This document shows, piece after piece, positions 1 through 9,340 of a stretch of 60,016 nt of DNA. The stretch covers positions 1 to 60,016 of the forward strand of contig NZ_JAEHJZ010000052.1 of assembly GCF_016469035.1 (NCBI RefSeq). The letters are read 5' to 3'. This stretch comes from Gelidibacter salicanalis (GTDB lineage: Bacteria; Bacteroidota; Bacteroidia; Flavobacteriales; Flavobacteriaceae). The notes under the pieces were generated by a model that was given only the letters and a program-made list of their open reading frames with translations, was not told where the DNA came from and did no database searches. Numbering within the stretch: the first letter of the stretch is position 1; every line of letters starts with the position of its first letter. The translations under genes were made by a program, and so were the position numbers.

Positions 1-35
1 CCGTGAAAACGGGAATCTAATTACAGAATTTTGAT

Positions 36-58
36 TTTTGACCTTTTTCAGGTCAAAA
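36..58. repeat. 8-bp perfect inverted repeat downstream of the DUF937 gene
   Basis: The arms TTTTGACC and GGTCAAAA enclose a 7-nt loop, about 70 bases beyond the stop of the minus-strand DUF937 gene. It could be a weak terminator for that gene, but the T-tract is poor. Nothing else in positions 1-129 supports a gene. Confidence 0.35.
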
Positions 59-129
59 TGAAACCAGCGAAATACCTCTATGATAGTTGGTTTCAAAAAA
101 TTCTTTAATATAATGATGTCTCTTAAAAA

Positions 130-771
130 TTACTGTTTTTTATCGCCAAACAAGCCTCCAAGGAGGCCTCCAAGACCACGTTTTTTAGTGTTGCCCAAAA
201 CCATTCCTGTTACGTCATCAATAACGCTACCGTCACCATCAGCGTCAAGAATGGATTCTAAAAAGCTTTGTTCATTTTGTGGCGAATTTCCTTTTAAAAG
301 ACCACTCAACATGCCTTCTAATCCACTAGGGCTATCCACATTTTGCTGTTTAGCTTGGTTGCTCAACATGCCCATTAAAATGGGGGCAGCAACTTTTAAG
401 ATTTGAGCTACAGATCCTGTATCGATTCCTGATTTTGCACTTATAGCATGTTCGACAGTATTTTGTTTGTTACCAAGCACATGGCCTAATATTTTACTGC
501 CGTCATTGATCACTTTATCATCAACGCCACCACTGAATAAACTGCCCAAATCATTTAAAATACTACCATCGTGCTGGCTGTTTATCGCATTTAATAAACC
601 TTGAGCCCCTTCAGGTGAAGCTGCATTGCGTTTCATGGCCGCCATTAAGACTGGCATTGCCATCATTAGTACATCTTGTGTCTTGTTTTTTGGCTGATTG
701 GTTTGACCAGCAACCCCACTGACAATGGATTTACCCATTTCACTATTTAAAAGATCTAAAATTCCAGACAT
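130..771 (-). CDS. DUF937 family protein
   Basis: This 213-residue protein resembles the DUF937 family, whose function is not established. It is rich in Gly, Leu, Met and Ala with repeated amphipathic helical segments. The C-terminal part (about residues 165-213) has an acidic DADGDGSVIDD stretch, which looks like a calcium-type or EF-hand-like loop, followed by a Gly/Leu-rich tail. I see no signal peptide or clear membrane helix. It lies 90 bases downstream of serA on the same strand and may be co-transcribed with serC and serA. The family call rests on composition and pattern. The calcium idea is inference only. Confidence 0.7.
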   Translation of the reverse strand: MSGILDLLNSEMGKSIVSGVAGQTNQPKNKTQDVLMMAMPVLMAAMKRNAASPEGAQGLLNAINSQHDGSILNDLGSLFSGGVDDKVINDGSKILGHVLGNKQNTVEHAISAKSGIDTGSVAQILKVAAPILMGMLSNQAKQQNVDSPSGLEGMLSGLLKGNSPQNEQSFLESILDADGDGSVIDDVTGMVLGNTKKRGLGGLLGGLFGDKKQ

Positions 772-861
772 ATCTATTTAAGTTTTAAGAGGTTAAAATA
801 CAAAAAATGCTTACAACACACATTGGCTATAAGCATTAATAATTATATAAAGTTAATAGTT

Positions 862-1824
862 TTAAGCTTCCTGTGTTTTTAAGATGCTTACTATTTGAGA
901 AGCTAGTTCAGTCCCTATTCTATCTTGCGCTTCGTTAGTGGCAGCACCAATGTGTGGGGTTAATGAGATGCTTCCATTCATTAGCACCTGAACAGCTGGG
1001 GTTGGTTCGCTTTCAAAAGTGTCCAATCCGGCAAAAGCAACCTTGCCACTTTCTATAGCTTTAACCAGTGCAACTTCATCAATCACACCACCTCGGGCAG
1101 CATTAACAATACCGACTCCATCTTTCATTAATTCAAATTGCTTGTCGCCAATGACGTATTCATCTTGTGCTGGCACGTGTAAAGTGATAAAATCAGAATG
1201 TTTAAGAATCTCCTTCATAGGTTCTGTCTCAATTTCGACATTGATAAACTGACCATTGTAAAAATCGACTTTAATGGTTGCTTTACCTACAAATTTATCA
1301 GCCGCAACAACTTTCATTCCTACACCCAGTGCAATTTTAGCAACTTCCCGACCAATCCGTCCAAAACCTATGATTCCTAAAGTTTTGCCTCTTAACTCGG
1401 ATCCTTTGGCGTAACTCTTTTTTAGGTTGTTAAATTTGGAGTCGCCATCCAATGGCATGTTTCTGTTGGCGTCATGTAAAAATCTTACACCACCAAATAA
1501 GTGCGCAAATACCAATTCAGCAACAGACTGTGAAGAAGCGGCAGGAGTATTGATAACGTGTAACCCTTTGCTACGTGCATAGTCTACATCAATATTATCC
1601 ATGCCTACGCCACCGCGTCCAATGATTTTAATACTCGGACAACTATCAATAAGATCTTTCCTGACTGTGGTCGCACTTCTTACCAATAGCACATCAATGG
1701 CTTTATCATTGATGTAATTAACTAGTTGTTCTTGTGCCACGGTAGTGGTGATTACTTCGAATCCAGCTTCCTTTAAGGCGTCTATTCCACTTTGAGAAAT
1801 ACCGTCGTTTGCTAATACTTTCAT
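862..1824 (-). CDS. serA: D-3-phosphoglycerate dehydrogenase
   Basis: It oxidises 3-phosphoglycerate to 3-phosphohydroxypyruvate with NAD, the first step of serine synthesis, in the cytosol. At 320 residues it is the short form without an ACT regulatory domain, so allosteric serine feedback of the E. coli type is not expected. The NAD-binding GFGRIG lies at about residues 153-158. Catalytic residues of the D-2-hydroxyacid dehydrogenase family appear as Arg244 (in NAARGGV), an Glu near residue 271-273 and His291 (in PHIGAA). It lies 69 bases downstream of serC on the same strand, and the two genes supply consecutive enzymes of one pathway, so an operon is likely. Confidence 0.93.
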   Translation of the reverse strand: MKVLANDGISQSGIDALKEAGFEVITTTVAQEQLVNYINDKAIDVLLVRSATTVRKDLIDSCPSIKIIGRGGVGMDNIDVDYARSKGLHVINTPAASSQSVAELVFAHLFGGVRFLHDANRNMPLDGDSKFNNLKKSYAKGSELRGKTLGIIGFGRIGREVAKIALGVGMKVVAADKFVGKATIKVDFYNGQFINVEIETEPMKEILKHSDFITLHVPAQDEYVIGDKQFELMKDGVGIVNAARGGVIDEVALVKAIESGKVAFAGLDTFESEPTPAVQVLMNGSISLTPHIGAATNEAQDRIGTELASQIVSILKTQEA

Positions 1825-1893
1825 GAAATTGTTTTTTTTATTCCCGTGTTCCGGTTACAATTGTTGGAGGGAAATCTTTATTTTTCAGTTATT

Positions 1894-2958
1894 TTATGCT
1901 TTTGTCTCCAATTCGCTCATGACTTCAACAAGTGCCTTTACACTGTCTAAAGGAAGCGCATTGTACATGGAAGCTCTGTAGCCGCCAACACTTCTGTGAC
2001 CATTCAATCCGCTTATTCCTGCTTCTTTTATCATGGTTTCAAAAGTTTCTTTTAAATTGTCATTAACCAAAGTAAATGTAGCGTTCATCATTGAACGATC
2101 GTCTTTTGCAGCATATCCCTTAAACAAAGGATTGAGGTCTATTTCTGAATAGATGACACGTGATTTCATTTCATTGGCCTTCTCCATTGCTTGAATGCCA
2201 CCCAGGTTTTTAATCCACTCTAAGGTCAACATAGAAGTGTAAATAGCAAACACAGGAGGCGTATTGAACATGCTACCTTTTGCTATGTGCACCTGATAGT
2301 CAAGGATGGAAGGGATTTTTCGAGACACTTTGCCCAAAATATCTTCTTTTACCACCACTAGAGTTGTTCCTGCAGGTCCCATGTTTTTTTGAGCTCCAGC
2401 ATAAATAAGATCAAATTTGGAGAAATCCAACTGACGCGAAAATATATCGCTACTCATGTCGCAAACCATTGGGATTGGCGATTTCGGGAATTGTTTCATT
2501 TGAGTTCCGAAAATCGTATTGTTGGAGGTGCAATGGAAATAATCATAATCTTCAGGAATTGTATAACCTTTAGGAATGTAATTGAATCCTGCTTCTTTTG
2601 ATGACGCTACTTCGTGAATATCGTCATAAATTCTAGCTTCCTTAATGGCATTATCACTCCACGTACCGGTATTTAAATAGCCAGCACGTTTTTCCAGTAA
2701 ATTTTGGGCAACCATGATAAACTGCATGCTTGCACCACCTTGTAAAAACAAGGCTTTGTAACCTTTGCCTTCAAGACCTAAAAGCTCTAAAGCCAACGCT
2801 CTGGCGTTCTCCATCACATCCACAAAGTGTTTGCTTCTGTGAGAAATCTCTAACAAGGACAAGCCTATATTATTGAATTCCACTACAGCCTCTGAGGCTT
2901 TTTGTAAAACCTCTTGAGGTAATATTGATGGACCAGCGCTAAAATTATGTATTTTCAT
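1894..2958 (-). CDS. serC: Phosphoserine aminotransferase
   Basis: It converts 3-phosphohydroxypyruvate and glutamate to O-phosphoserine and 2-oxoglutarate with pyridoxal phosphate, directly after SerA in serine synthesis. At 354 residues it has the usual length. The N-terminal HNFSAGPS motif is typical of the family, and the PLP-binding lysine is Lys191 in AGAQKNMGP. The C-terminal HRSVGGYRAS matches the phosphate-binding region of SerC proteins. It is the first gene of the apparent serC-serA(-DUF937) minus-strand unit. Upstream on the minus strand there is an imperfect -7 box, CACCTTTG, near positions 2982-2990. Confidence 0.95.
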   Translation of the reverse strand: MKIHNFSAGPSILPQEVLQKASEAVVEFNNIGLSLLEISHRSKHFVDVMENARALALELLGLEGKGYKALFLQGGASMQFIMVAQNLLEKRAGYLNTGTWSDNAIKEARIYDDIHEVASSKEAGFNYIPKGYTIPEDYDYFHCTSNNTIFGTQMKQFPKSPIPMVCDMSSDIFSRQLDFSKFDLIYAGAQKNMGPAGTTLVVVKEDILGKVSRKIPSILDYQVHIAKGSMFNTPPVFAIYTSMLTLEWIKNLGGIQAMEKANEMKSRVIYSEIDLNPLFKGYAAKDDRSMMNATFTLVNDNLKETFETMIKEAGISGLNGHRSVGGYRASMYNALPLDSVKALVEVMSELETKA

Positions 2959-3034
2959 GGGTTTGTGGTTTTGGAAAGTTACAAAGGTGCTAAATTCATA
3001 GAGAAAAGAGGTTGATAATTTGATAATTTATCCG

Positions 3035-4093
3035 CTAAATTTTTGTCAAAAATGCAATAGTGTCTACATTGTCTGCATAGTCCCATAACTGCGGATGTTG
3101 GGTTTGTCCGAAGGGTACGGAATTTTCTGTAATGCCCTTAGAGACTACGCACTGGATGTTCTCTTGGTTGTTTTTTAATACTGTTTTTAGAGTGTCTAAA
3201 TCGTTATAGTACTCATAAAATAGGGTAGCAATTGGAGATCCGTAACTCGCATCTTCCTTAATCATTAAAAAGCCATTTTCTAAAAGGTCAAACTCGCTCA
3301 TTAAATATACGGCCTTATTGTAGTCATAATTATTGGCGTATTTGTGTTGGTTAATAATAGGGTGCCATTCGTATAATCCGTTAAAAAACGCGTCAAAATT
3401 GTAATCTTTTGGCACAAATAATTTGGAAACGTTTCTACAGCCTAATCCATAATATCTAAAAATATCTTCTGATAATGCTTTAAGTTCTTCGTCATTTTCC
3501 TCACCGGTTAAAATGGCTACAGAATTTCTGTTTTTTCTTATTATTGAGGCTTTTCCTTTAAAATAATGTTCAAAATAACGTGAAGTATTAGTGCTTCCAG
3601 TAGCTATAACCGCATCAAAATGGGTTAATTTTTCTTCGGTAAATGTAATTCTTCCTTTAAATTCAGGCTCCACATGTTCCAAATATTTGGCTAAATAGGG
3701 CAGTAGATGCTTGTCATTTGAAGATTGTTTTACAATGACGTGATGACCAGAAATGAGTACAGACATAATATCGTGGAAACCTACCAACGGAATATTGCCA
3801 GCCATAATAATAGCTACTTTTTTTGGTGAGATTTCTTTAAAGTTATACTGCTCCACCCATTGGTTAATAACAGTGTCTGTTAATAACTTGGACCATCCTT
3901 GTAAAGTGAATGTGATATTCTCTTTTGTAAACCAGCCGTTGTGTTCATGAGCCAGTTTTATTTGATGCTTAAACCCGTCAAAAAAGTGGTCATTGGCACT
4001 GTCATTATCATAATTTTGATAGCCTTCTGCAGAGAATTGTCCGATAAATTCTCCCAATTTCACAAAAGCGGTAATTCTTTTCTGTAAATCCAT
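3035..4093 (-). CDS. LuxC-type acyl-CoA reductase family protein
   Basis: This 352-residue protein belongs to the LuxC-like acyl-CoA reductase group of the aldehyde dehydrogenase superfamily, which reduces acyl-CoA or acyl-protein thioesters to aldehydes with NADPH. The expected nucleophilic cysteine is Cys219 in the YGLGCRN motif. A central segment with MAGNIPLVG (about residues 97-105) and ATGSTNTSRY (about 164-173) resembles the nucleotide-binding fold of the family. No luciferase genes are nearby, so luminescence is not implied, and the substrate is unknown. It is divergent from the ferredoxin gene, with overlapping promoter elements between them. Many Bacteroidota carry this gene near serC. 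Confidence 0.85.
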   Translation of the reverse strand: MDLQKRITAFVKLGEFIGQFSAEGYQNYDNDSANDHFFDGFKHQIKLAHEHNGWFTKENITFTLQGWSKLLTDTVINQWVEQYNFKEISPKKVAIIMAGNIPLVGFHDIMSVLISGHHVIVKQSSNDKHLLPYLAKYLEHVEPEFKGRITFTEEKLTHFDAVIATGSTNTSRYFEHYFKGKASIIRKNRNSVAILTGEENDEELKALSEDIFRYYGLGCRNVSKLFVPKDYNFDAFFNGLYEWHPIINQHKYANNYDYNKAVYLMSEFDLLENGFLMIKEDASYGSPIATLFYEYYNDLDTLKTVLKNNQENIQCVVSKGITENSVPFGQTQHPQLWDYADNVDTIAFLTKI

Positions 4094-4099
4094 TCTGTA

Positions 4100-4144
4100 T
4101 TTGGTTATGAATAGTTTTGGCGTTATTTTTGCATCGCAAAGTTA
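4100..4144. promoter_or_regulatory. Overlapping opposed promoters for the reductase and ferredoxin genes
   Basis: On the plus strand TTTG (4100-4103), a 20-base spacer and TATTTTTG (4124-4131) fit the Bacteroidota TTTG/TAnnTTTG promoter. On the minus strand TAACTTTG (4144 to 4137) is a second -7 box pointing the other way. The two share the palindrome TTTGCATCGCAAA (4128-4140). Each polymerase would have to cross the other -7 box, so use is probably mutually exclusive. Confidence 0.6.
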
Positions 4145-4275
4145 GAAAAATGAAATGAACGAGATTATTTAAGTCCCACTTTTTATAAAAGGGTTTGAAA
4201 ATCTGCTAAATCGGTCTTAAATCTATAAAATCTCATCATTTTTTCTATAGTAAAAATTTAAATGTAAACGATGCT

Positions 4276-4629
4276 ATGGCAATTATAATAACAGACGAAT
4301 GTATCAATTGTGGTGCTTGTGAACCAGAATGTCCAAACACCGCTATATATGAAGGAGCTGACGATTGGAGATATAAAGATGGTACCAGTTTAAAAGGTAA
4401 AGTCGTCCTTCCTGACGGAAAGGAAGTTGATGCTGAAGAGTCTCAAGAACCTATTAGTGATGAAATATATTATATCGTTCCTGATAAATGTACGGAGTGT
4501 AAAGGCTTCCATGATGAGCCCCAATGTGCAGCAGTATGTCCTGTAGATTGTTGCGTGCCCGATGACGACCATATGGAAACTGAAGAGCAGCTGCTCAGTA
4601 AGCAGCGTTTTATGCATCCTGAAGGGTAA
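4276..4629 (+). CDS. Dicluster 2[4Fe-4S] ferredoxin
   Basis: This small cytosolic electron carrier has 117 residues. The first cluster motif is Cys9-x2-Cys12-x2-Cys15-x3-Cys19-Pro. The second is Cys72-x2-Cys75-x8-Cys84-x3-Cys88-Pro, where the long x8 spacing is that of the Allochromatium-type (Alvin-like) ferredoxins. Two further cysteines (92, 93) follow. An insert of about 50 residues between the motifs and an acidic tail make it longer than clostridial ferredoxins. The gene stands alone, with a leader of roughly 140 bases from the promoter near 4131 and a strong terminator right after it. Its redox partner is not evident from the neighbours. Confidence 0.93.
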   Translation: MAIIITDECINCGACEPECPNTAIYEGADDWRYKDGTSLKGKVVLPDGKEVDAEESQEPISDEIYYIVPDKCTECKGFHDEPQCAAVCPVDCCVPDDDHMETEEQLLSKQRFMHPEG

Positions 4630-4650
4630 ATTAAATCCAAAATATAATAA

Positions 4651-4679
4651 AAAAAACCGAGCAATTTGCTCGGTTTTTT
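4651..4679. terminator. Bidirectional intrinsic terminator
   Basis: A perfect hairpin with stem CCGAGCAA/TTGCTCGG is flanked by A6 on the left and T6 on the right. It lies between the stops of the convergent ferredoxin gene (4629) and receptor gene (4701), so it can end both transcripts. Confidence 0.92.
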
Positions 4680-4700
4680 AGTATCAATAACTATTGGAAA

Positions 4701-7427
4701 TTAGAATCTGTAATTCATTTTAGCATAGTAGTATGTGCCTCCAAAGCCCATTTGTACCGCATCCCAATAGCCCCCGCCTTCAGTCCAATCATCTTGCTGG
4801 TCTGGGTAAATATTGAATAGATTATTACTTCCAATATTCAATTTAAGGCTTTGAGAGAGTTTGAAACCAAGATTAAGGTCGGTAACCATCTTTGCTCCAT
4901 AAGTATCTGTAGCCGCAGCAATTTGTTGCGCAAAGCCACCATAATCGGCTGGGTCTTCAAATGTTTGGAAGTCCAACAATTGCACTTCACTAAAACGAGT
5001 AAAGGATAAACCAGCATCAAACCAATTTTTGTCGTAGGTGAAGGTTAAACTCAATTTACTATCAGGCGCTGATGCCAATAAAAATGCTTTGTCGCGTTCA
5101 CCAAAAAAGGTTTGTTCATCTAAATTACCATTAAGTACTTTGTCAATTTTCATATCATTGAAGTTCCCCAAGAAGGTCGCTCCAAATGAACTGTCTTCAC
5201 CAAGGTCTGTTTTCCAAGATAAGATGATATCCAATCCTGTGGTTTTTGTGTCAACCCCATTTGTAAAGAACTGTGCGGTATCTACACCTTCAATATCGGG
5301 GGCATCAAATGTACCTGTTAAAACAATTCGGTCTTGAACATTGATATAGTAACCATCAACAGTTGCTGAAAACTGTCCGAATTTGGCAGTGAAACCTAAG
5401 GCCGCATTAAAGGCTTTTTCTTCATGTAATGGGCCTATTCCAAAAGATGCGGTCACCGGACTGTTGTTAGGTGACAACAATTGGTCACTGGCAACACCTC
5501 CAATAAAATTGGTAAATCGTAAATTATAATAAATTTGGGCTAAAGATGGAGCCCTGAATCCTGTACTGACAGAGCCACGAATGTTAATGTTGTCTGTCGC
5601 TTTTAAGCGGGCAGCCAATTTACCATTGATGGTGCTCCCAAAGTCACTGTAATCTTCAAATCGTGCAGCCAAATTTACTAAAAACTTTTCAGAGATATCG
5701 AATTCGCCATCAGCATAAAAACTTATGTTACTTCTACTTCTATCAACTTCATTGGCTGGCGCATACCCAGGAAACCCTTGAGAGCCACCTGGGCGTGGAA
5801 TAGCGTTTCCATCATCATCTAAAATAAGATCACCATTGTCATCCATATAATTAACGGTCAATGAATCAGGTGTATTGGCATTAAATGGCACACCATTACT
5901 ATCATAGGTAGCCCAAGAGCCTACTTCACCTGCAAAAATCATAAAGTTTTCGGTTCTATATTCTGCTCCAAAAGCCAAGTTCATGCCACTTAACACCGCA
6001 TCATAATATTTAGAAATATCAAAATTGACCGTATTTTGGCTTAAACTATGTCCGCCTGCATCAAAGTCGGTTGGAGAAACATCTACCAAGGAGGCGTTGA
6101 GCGTTCCTTTAATATAGTAATGAAATTTGTTAAGACCGTAAGTATTACTAACGTCAATTTTCCAACCACCAGCAGTCTCAGTTCGCACACCAGCAACAAT
6201 GGAATTATCTATAATGATGGATGTGATGCGCGGCGTAAATCCGTTAGGATATATAGATTCCACCACACGTTCCCCGCCATTTCTGGTGAAGGCGTAGGCA
6301 TTAGTATCTCTATAATTCCGTCCACCAAATGCATAAACTTCTGTATTCTCCGAAACAGGCACGGCAAAATTCCCAAAGAAATTAAAGCCATCAATAGCAG
6401 CTTCCCCAAAACCTTTTCTAAAATCGAACGTAGGACGTAAGGTGTGATTTTTGCTTAGATACTCGGTTGTGAAATTAGCAAATCCTCCTTTGTCACCCAC
6501 TTTAACTCCATAATTGGCAGTTACTTTAAGGGAGCCTCCATCAAAATTTTTGTCTTTTCCAATGGCATTACCATCTCTTTCAGTATCTAAATAGAAACCG
6601 TCAGTATTCCAGAGACCATAATTGTCTTCTTGGAAAGCACTCGTATCGACATCAGCGTTGGTACTATAAAAACCATAATTGACGCTACCTGTTGCTACAT
6701 TTACTTCATCCTTCAACACAATATTGATAACCCCTGCAATGGCATCTGAGCCATATTGGGCGGATGCACCATCACGTAAAATTTCAATACGTTTAATGGA
6801 AGATGCTGGAATTGCGTTCAAGTCTGTTCCTGTATTTCCGCGACCACGCGTTCCAAACAGATTGATCAATGACGATTGATGGCGTCGCTTTCCATTAATT
6901 AATACGAGCGTTTGGTCAGGTCCCAAACCGCGCAGTGAAGCTGGGTCGATGTGGTCAGCACCGTCACTACCAGATTGCTTGTTGGCATTGAAAGAAGGAG
7001 CCGCGTATTGCAACAGCTCATTGATTTCTACCTTTCCAAGCTGTGTGGTTACTTCGGAAACGTCAATAACATCAATGGCCACAGCGGTATCTAGTGAAGT
7101 TCGTTTAGGACTTCTGGACCCAACTAAAACAACTTCTTCCAAACTAACGCCACCACCAAGAGAGACATCGATTATCGTTCGGTTATTTACGGGAATTTCT
7201 TGGGTGTTGGAGCCTACATAGCTAAATACCAAAGTGGCTGAACCACTGACGGCAATGCTGTAATGGCCTTCAAAATCTGTTTGCACACCATGTGTGGTGC
7301 CCTTTTCAATCACATTTACGCCAGCCATTAGATTGCCTTCGGAATCCTTTACGGTCCCAGATACATTCTGTGCTAAACAAAAATGGATGCTAAACGTGGT
7401 TAGCATTAATGTAAAGATGTATTTCAT
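4701..7427 (-). CDS. TonB-dependent outer-membrane receptor with CarboxypepD_reg-like domain
   Basis: This 908-residue outer-membrane receptor imports a ligand using TonB and proton motive force. In order there is a signal peptide ending near Ala19-Gln20, a carboxypeptidase-regulatory-like Ig domain (about 22-95, with GVNVIEKGTTHGVQTDFEGHY-type residues), a plug domain (about 115-240, with the RGLGPDQTLVLINGKRR and YGSDAIAGVINI signatures) and a beta-barrel to the C-terminal aromatic residue Phe908. No SusD-like partner or hydrolase is adjacent, so it is better read as a general receptor than as half of a SusCD pair. The substrate cannot be told from sequence. It is the only gene of its unit and converges on the ferredoxin gene. 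Confidence 0.92.
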   Translation of the reverse strand: MKYIFTLMLTTFSIHFCLAQNVSGTVKDSEGNLMAGVNVIEKGTTHGVQTDFEGHYSIAVSGSATLVFSYVGSNTQEIPVNNRTIIDVSLGGGVSLEEVVLVGSRSPKRTSLDTAVAIDVIDVSEVTTQLGKVEINELLQYAAPSFNANKQSGSDGADHIDPASLRGLGPDQTLVLINGKRRHQSSLINLFGTRGRGNTGTDLNAIPASSIKRIEILRDGASAQYGSDAIAGVINIVLKDEVNVATGSVNYGFYSTNADVDTSAFQEDNYGLWNTDGFYLDTERDGNAIGKDKNFDGGSLKVTANYGVKVGDKGGFANFTTEYLSKNHTLRPTFDFRKGFGEAAIDGFNFFGNFAVPVSENTEVYAFGGRNYRDTNAYAFTRNGGERVVESIYPNGFTPRITSIIIDNSIVAGVRTETAGGWKIDVSNTYGLNKFHYYIKGTLNASLVDVSPTDFDAGGHSLSQNTVNFDISKYYDAVLSGMNLAFGAEYRTENFMIFAGEVGSWATYDSNGVPFNANTPDSLTVNYMDDNGDLILDDDGNAIPRPGGSQGFPGYAPANEVDRSRSNISFYADGEFDISEKFLVNLAARFEDYSDFGSTINGKLAARLKATDNINIRGSVSTGFRAPSLAQIYYNLRFTNFIGGVASDQLLSPNNSPVTASFGIGPLHEEKAFNAALGFTAKFGQFSATVDGYYINVQDRIVLTGTFDAPDIEGVDTAQFFTNGVDTKTTGLDIILSWKTDLGEDSSFGATFLGNFNDMKIDKVLNGNLDEQTFFGERDKAFLLASAPDSKLSLTFTYDKNWFDAGLSFTRFSEVQLLDFQTFEDPADYGGFAQQIAAATDTYGAKMVTDLNLGFKLSQSLKLNIGSNNLFNIYPDQQDDWTEGGGYWDAVQMGFGGTYYYAKMNYRF

Positions 7428-7558
7428 ATCTGAATTATTATGAGTTAGTTAACATAAATATACAGGAAATTTGTCAAGCTGTTATGTTTGCATAATAAAT
7501 TGATCAAATATTTAATAATGAAATTTTAGAATAGAAATCATTGTTGTCTGGTAAAGAA

Positions 7559-7632
7559 TTAAGACCCTGCCTCAAGAACGGCAGGCAGGCGCTGCGCTAA
7601 TAGAATCAACCTGCCTGAGCCGGCAGGCAGGG
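7559..7632 (-). repeat. GC-rich dispersed repeat, copy A (two hairpins)
   Basis: In an AT-rich gap this segment holds two palindromes. One at 7566-7589 has arms CCTGCCT and AGGCAGG, and one at 7610-7631 has perfect 8-bp arms CCTGCCTG and CAGGCAGG. Read on the minus strand, the core GCGCAGCGCCTGCCTGCC followed by AGGCAGGGTCTTAA recurs as copy B at 9369-9413 on the plus strand. The pair therefore flanks ychF as inverted repeats. Confidence 0.85.
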
Positions 7633-7635
7633 AAC

Positions 7636-7673
7636 AAAGACTTGAGTGTAACTAAAAGACTTGAGTGTAACTA
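7636..7673. repeat. 19-bp perfect tandem duplication next to repeat copy A
   Basis: AAAGACTTGAGTGTAACTA occurs at 7636-7654 and again at 7655-7673 without a gap. On the other strand each unit contains AAGTCTT, the short word that also flanks repeat copy B. Confidence 0.9.
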
Positions 7674-7913
7674 ACTGATAAATAGACATGATTTAAAGGT
7701 GAAATTGGTGGCTCAACCTCCATAACATCATTTCCAAAAAGATAGATTTCATTTTAAATAACTTGTGAAATCCTTTATTAAGCTAGGGTTCATTAAATAA
7801 TAATAATATTTTAACTGGACAATAATGAATAGAAATGAAAAATATAACTGAAAAGTATAATGAAATCAAGTTAGCCTTTGAATTTTTTCATGCAATTTAT
7901 TCAGATAATTGAC

Positions 7914-7921
7914 TAAATTTG
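7914..7921 (+). promoter_or_regulatory. Candidate -7 box for ychF
   Basis: TAAATTTG matches the Bacteroidota -7 consensus TAnnTTTG, about 70 bases before the preferred ychF start. I see no good TTG element at the usual upstream distance. The rest of the 7674-7990 gap is AT-rich with nothing else recognisable. Confidence 0.45.
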
Positions 7922-7990
7922 CACTCGCAAAAATCGCGATGTATTTTAATGAGATTCCCTCAATTGTGGGGATTAAAAACAAGTTTTTCA

Positions 7991-9085
7991 ATGAAAGCCG
8001 GAATTGTAGGATTGCCAAACGTAGGGAAATCAACCCTTTTTAACTGTTTATCTAACGCCAAAGCGCAAAGTGCCAACTTTCCGTTTTGTACCATTGAGCC
8101 AAATATTGGCATTGTCAACGTGCCAGACCCGAGGCTAGAGCGTCTGGAAGCATTGGTGAAGCCTGTGCGTGTACAACCCGCAACTGTAGAGATTGTGGAT
8201 ATTGCCGGCTTGGTAAAAGGAGCGAGTAAAGGTGAAGGCTTGGGAAACCAATTCTTGGCCAATATTAGAGAAACCGATGCTATTTTGCACGTCTTACGTT
8301 GTTTTGATAATGACAATATCATACATGTTGATGGCAATGTAAATCCTATTAGAGACAAAGAGACCATTGATATGGAACTTCAGTTAAAAGATTTGGAGAC
8401 GGTAGATAAAAAACTTGAAAAAGTAAAACGTGCCGCGAAAACCGGCAATAAGGAAGCACAGAAGGAAGAAGCTGTATTGTTGAAAATTAAATCAGCATTA
8501 GAAGCAGGAATCTCTGTAAGGACTTTGGAGTTTGATAAGGAAGATTACGAGGAGTTTGTTGATCCTGCACAATTTATCACTGATAAACCAGTGATGTATG
8601 TCTGTAATGTAGATGAAGGTTCAGCGGCAACAGGTAATGCATATGTAGACCAAGTAAAAGAGGCTGTTAAAGATGAAGATGCTGAAATTCTAGTATTGGC
8701 AGTCGGTACAGAAGCTGATATTAACGAATTGGACAGTTATGAAGAACGGCAAATGTTTCTTCAGGACATTGGTTTGGAAGAACCAGGATCTTCAAAATTA
8801 ATTAGATCAGCATATAAACTCTTAAAACAACAAACCTATTTTACGGCTGGTGTTAAAGAGGTGCGTGCTTGGACCATTGATGTTGGCGCAACTGCACCAC
8901 AAGCGGCAGGCGTCATTCATACCGATTTTGAAAAAGGTTTTATTAGAGCAGAAGTTATCGCTTATGAGGATTTTTCGGCTTTAGGTAGTGAAGCTAAAGT
9001 AAAAGAAGCGGGCAAAATGCGTGTAGAAGGAAAGAACTATGTGGTTAAAGATGGTGATGTGATGCATTTTCTGTTTAACGTATAA
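7991..9085 (+). CDS. ychF: Redox-regulated ATPase/GTPase YchF (Obg family)
   Basis: This is the universally conserved Obg-like P-loop NTPase that binds ribosomes and prefers ATP. I chose the ATG at 7991, giving 364 residues, the family's usual length. The open frame reaches back to a TTG at 7919, but that extension matches nothing in the family. The Walker A motif GLPNVGKST is at residues 7-15, the switch motif [10 protein letters not shown] near 70, and the altered G4 motif CNVDE (instead of NKxD) near 205 fits ATP preference. A coiled-coil insert (about 125-160) and the C-terminal TGS domain (about 280-363, ending VMHFLFNV) follow. The gene is monocistronic and lies between two inverted repeat copies. 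Confidence 0.97.
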   Translation: MKAGIVGLPNVGKSTLFNCLSNAKAQSANFPFCTIEPNIGIVNVPDPRLERLEALVKPVRVQPATVEIVDIAGLVKGASKGEGLGNQFLANIRETDAILHVLRCFDNDNIIHVDGNVNPIRDKETIDMELQLKDLETVDKKLEKVKRAAKTGNKEAQKEEAVLLKIKSALEAGISVRTLEFDKEDYEEFVDPAQFITDKPVMYVCNVDEGSAATGNAYVDQVKEAVKDEDAEILVLAVGTEADINELDSYEERQMFLQDIGLEEPGSSKLIRSAYKLLKQQTYFTAGVKEVRAWTIDVGATAPQAAGVIHTDFEKGFIRAEVIAYEDFSALGSEAKVKEAGKMRVEGKNYVVKDGDVMHFLFNV

Positions 9086-9258
9086 GGATATAAAAAATAT
9101 AATTGCTGTTGTTTAAAAAAATTACTACATCAGTAATGTTTTTTTAGCATTAATTATTTAGTTGTTAGATAAACATTGTTGTCCGATTAAAATCTTATAC
9201 AATTTGATTTTGCTAACAGCAGCAAGCTGTCAGGGAAATTTAAAAACATATCACCTTG

Positions 9259-9290
9259 CTAAAGCCCTAAAGGGCGTTTTAGTTTTTGAG
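9259..9290 (+). terminator. Possible terminator downstream of ychF
   Basis: An imperfect hairpin with arms CTAAA-GCCC and GGGC-G-TTTTAG is followed by TTTTT. It lies about 175 bases after the ychF stop. The stem core is only 4 GC pairs, so the call is weak. Confidence 0.35.
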
Positions 9291-9340
9291 CTTAAAAATG
9301 AAAATCAGATGGGCTTAATTTTCAAATGTTTGCGAATCAA

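Noticed and set aside
3035-4093. A bioluminescence role for the LuxC-like gene.
   Set aside because: No luxA, luxB, luxD or luxE is present; the family is widespread in non-luminous Bacteroidota.
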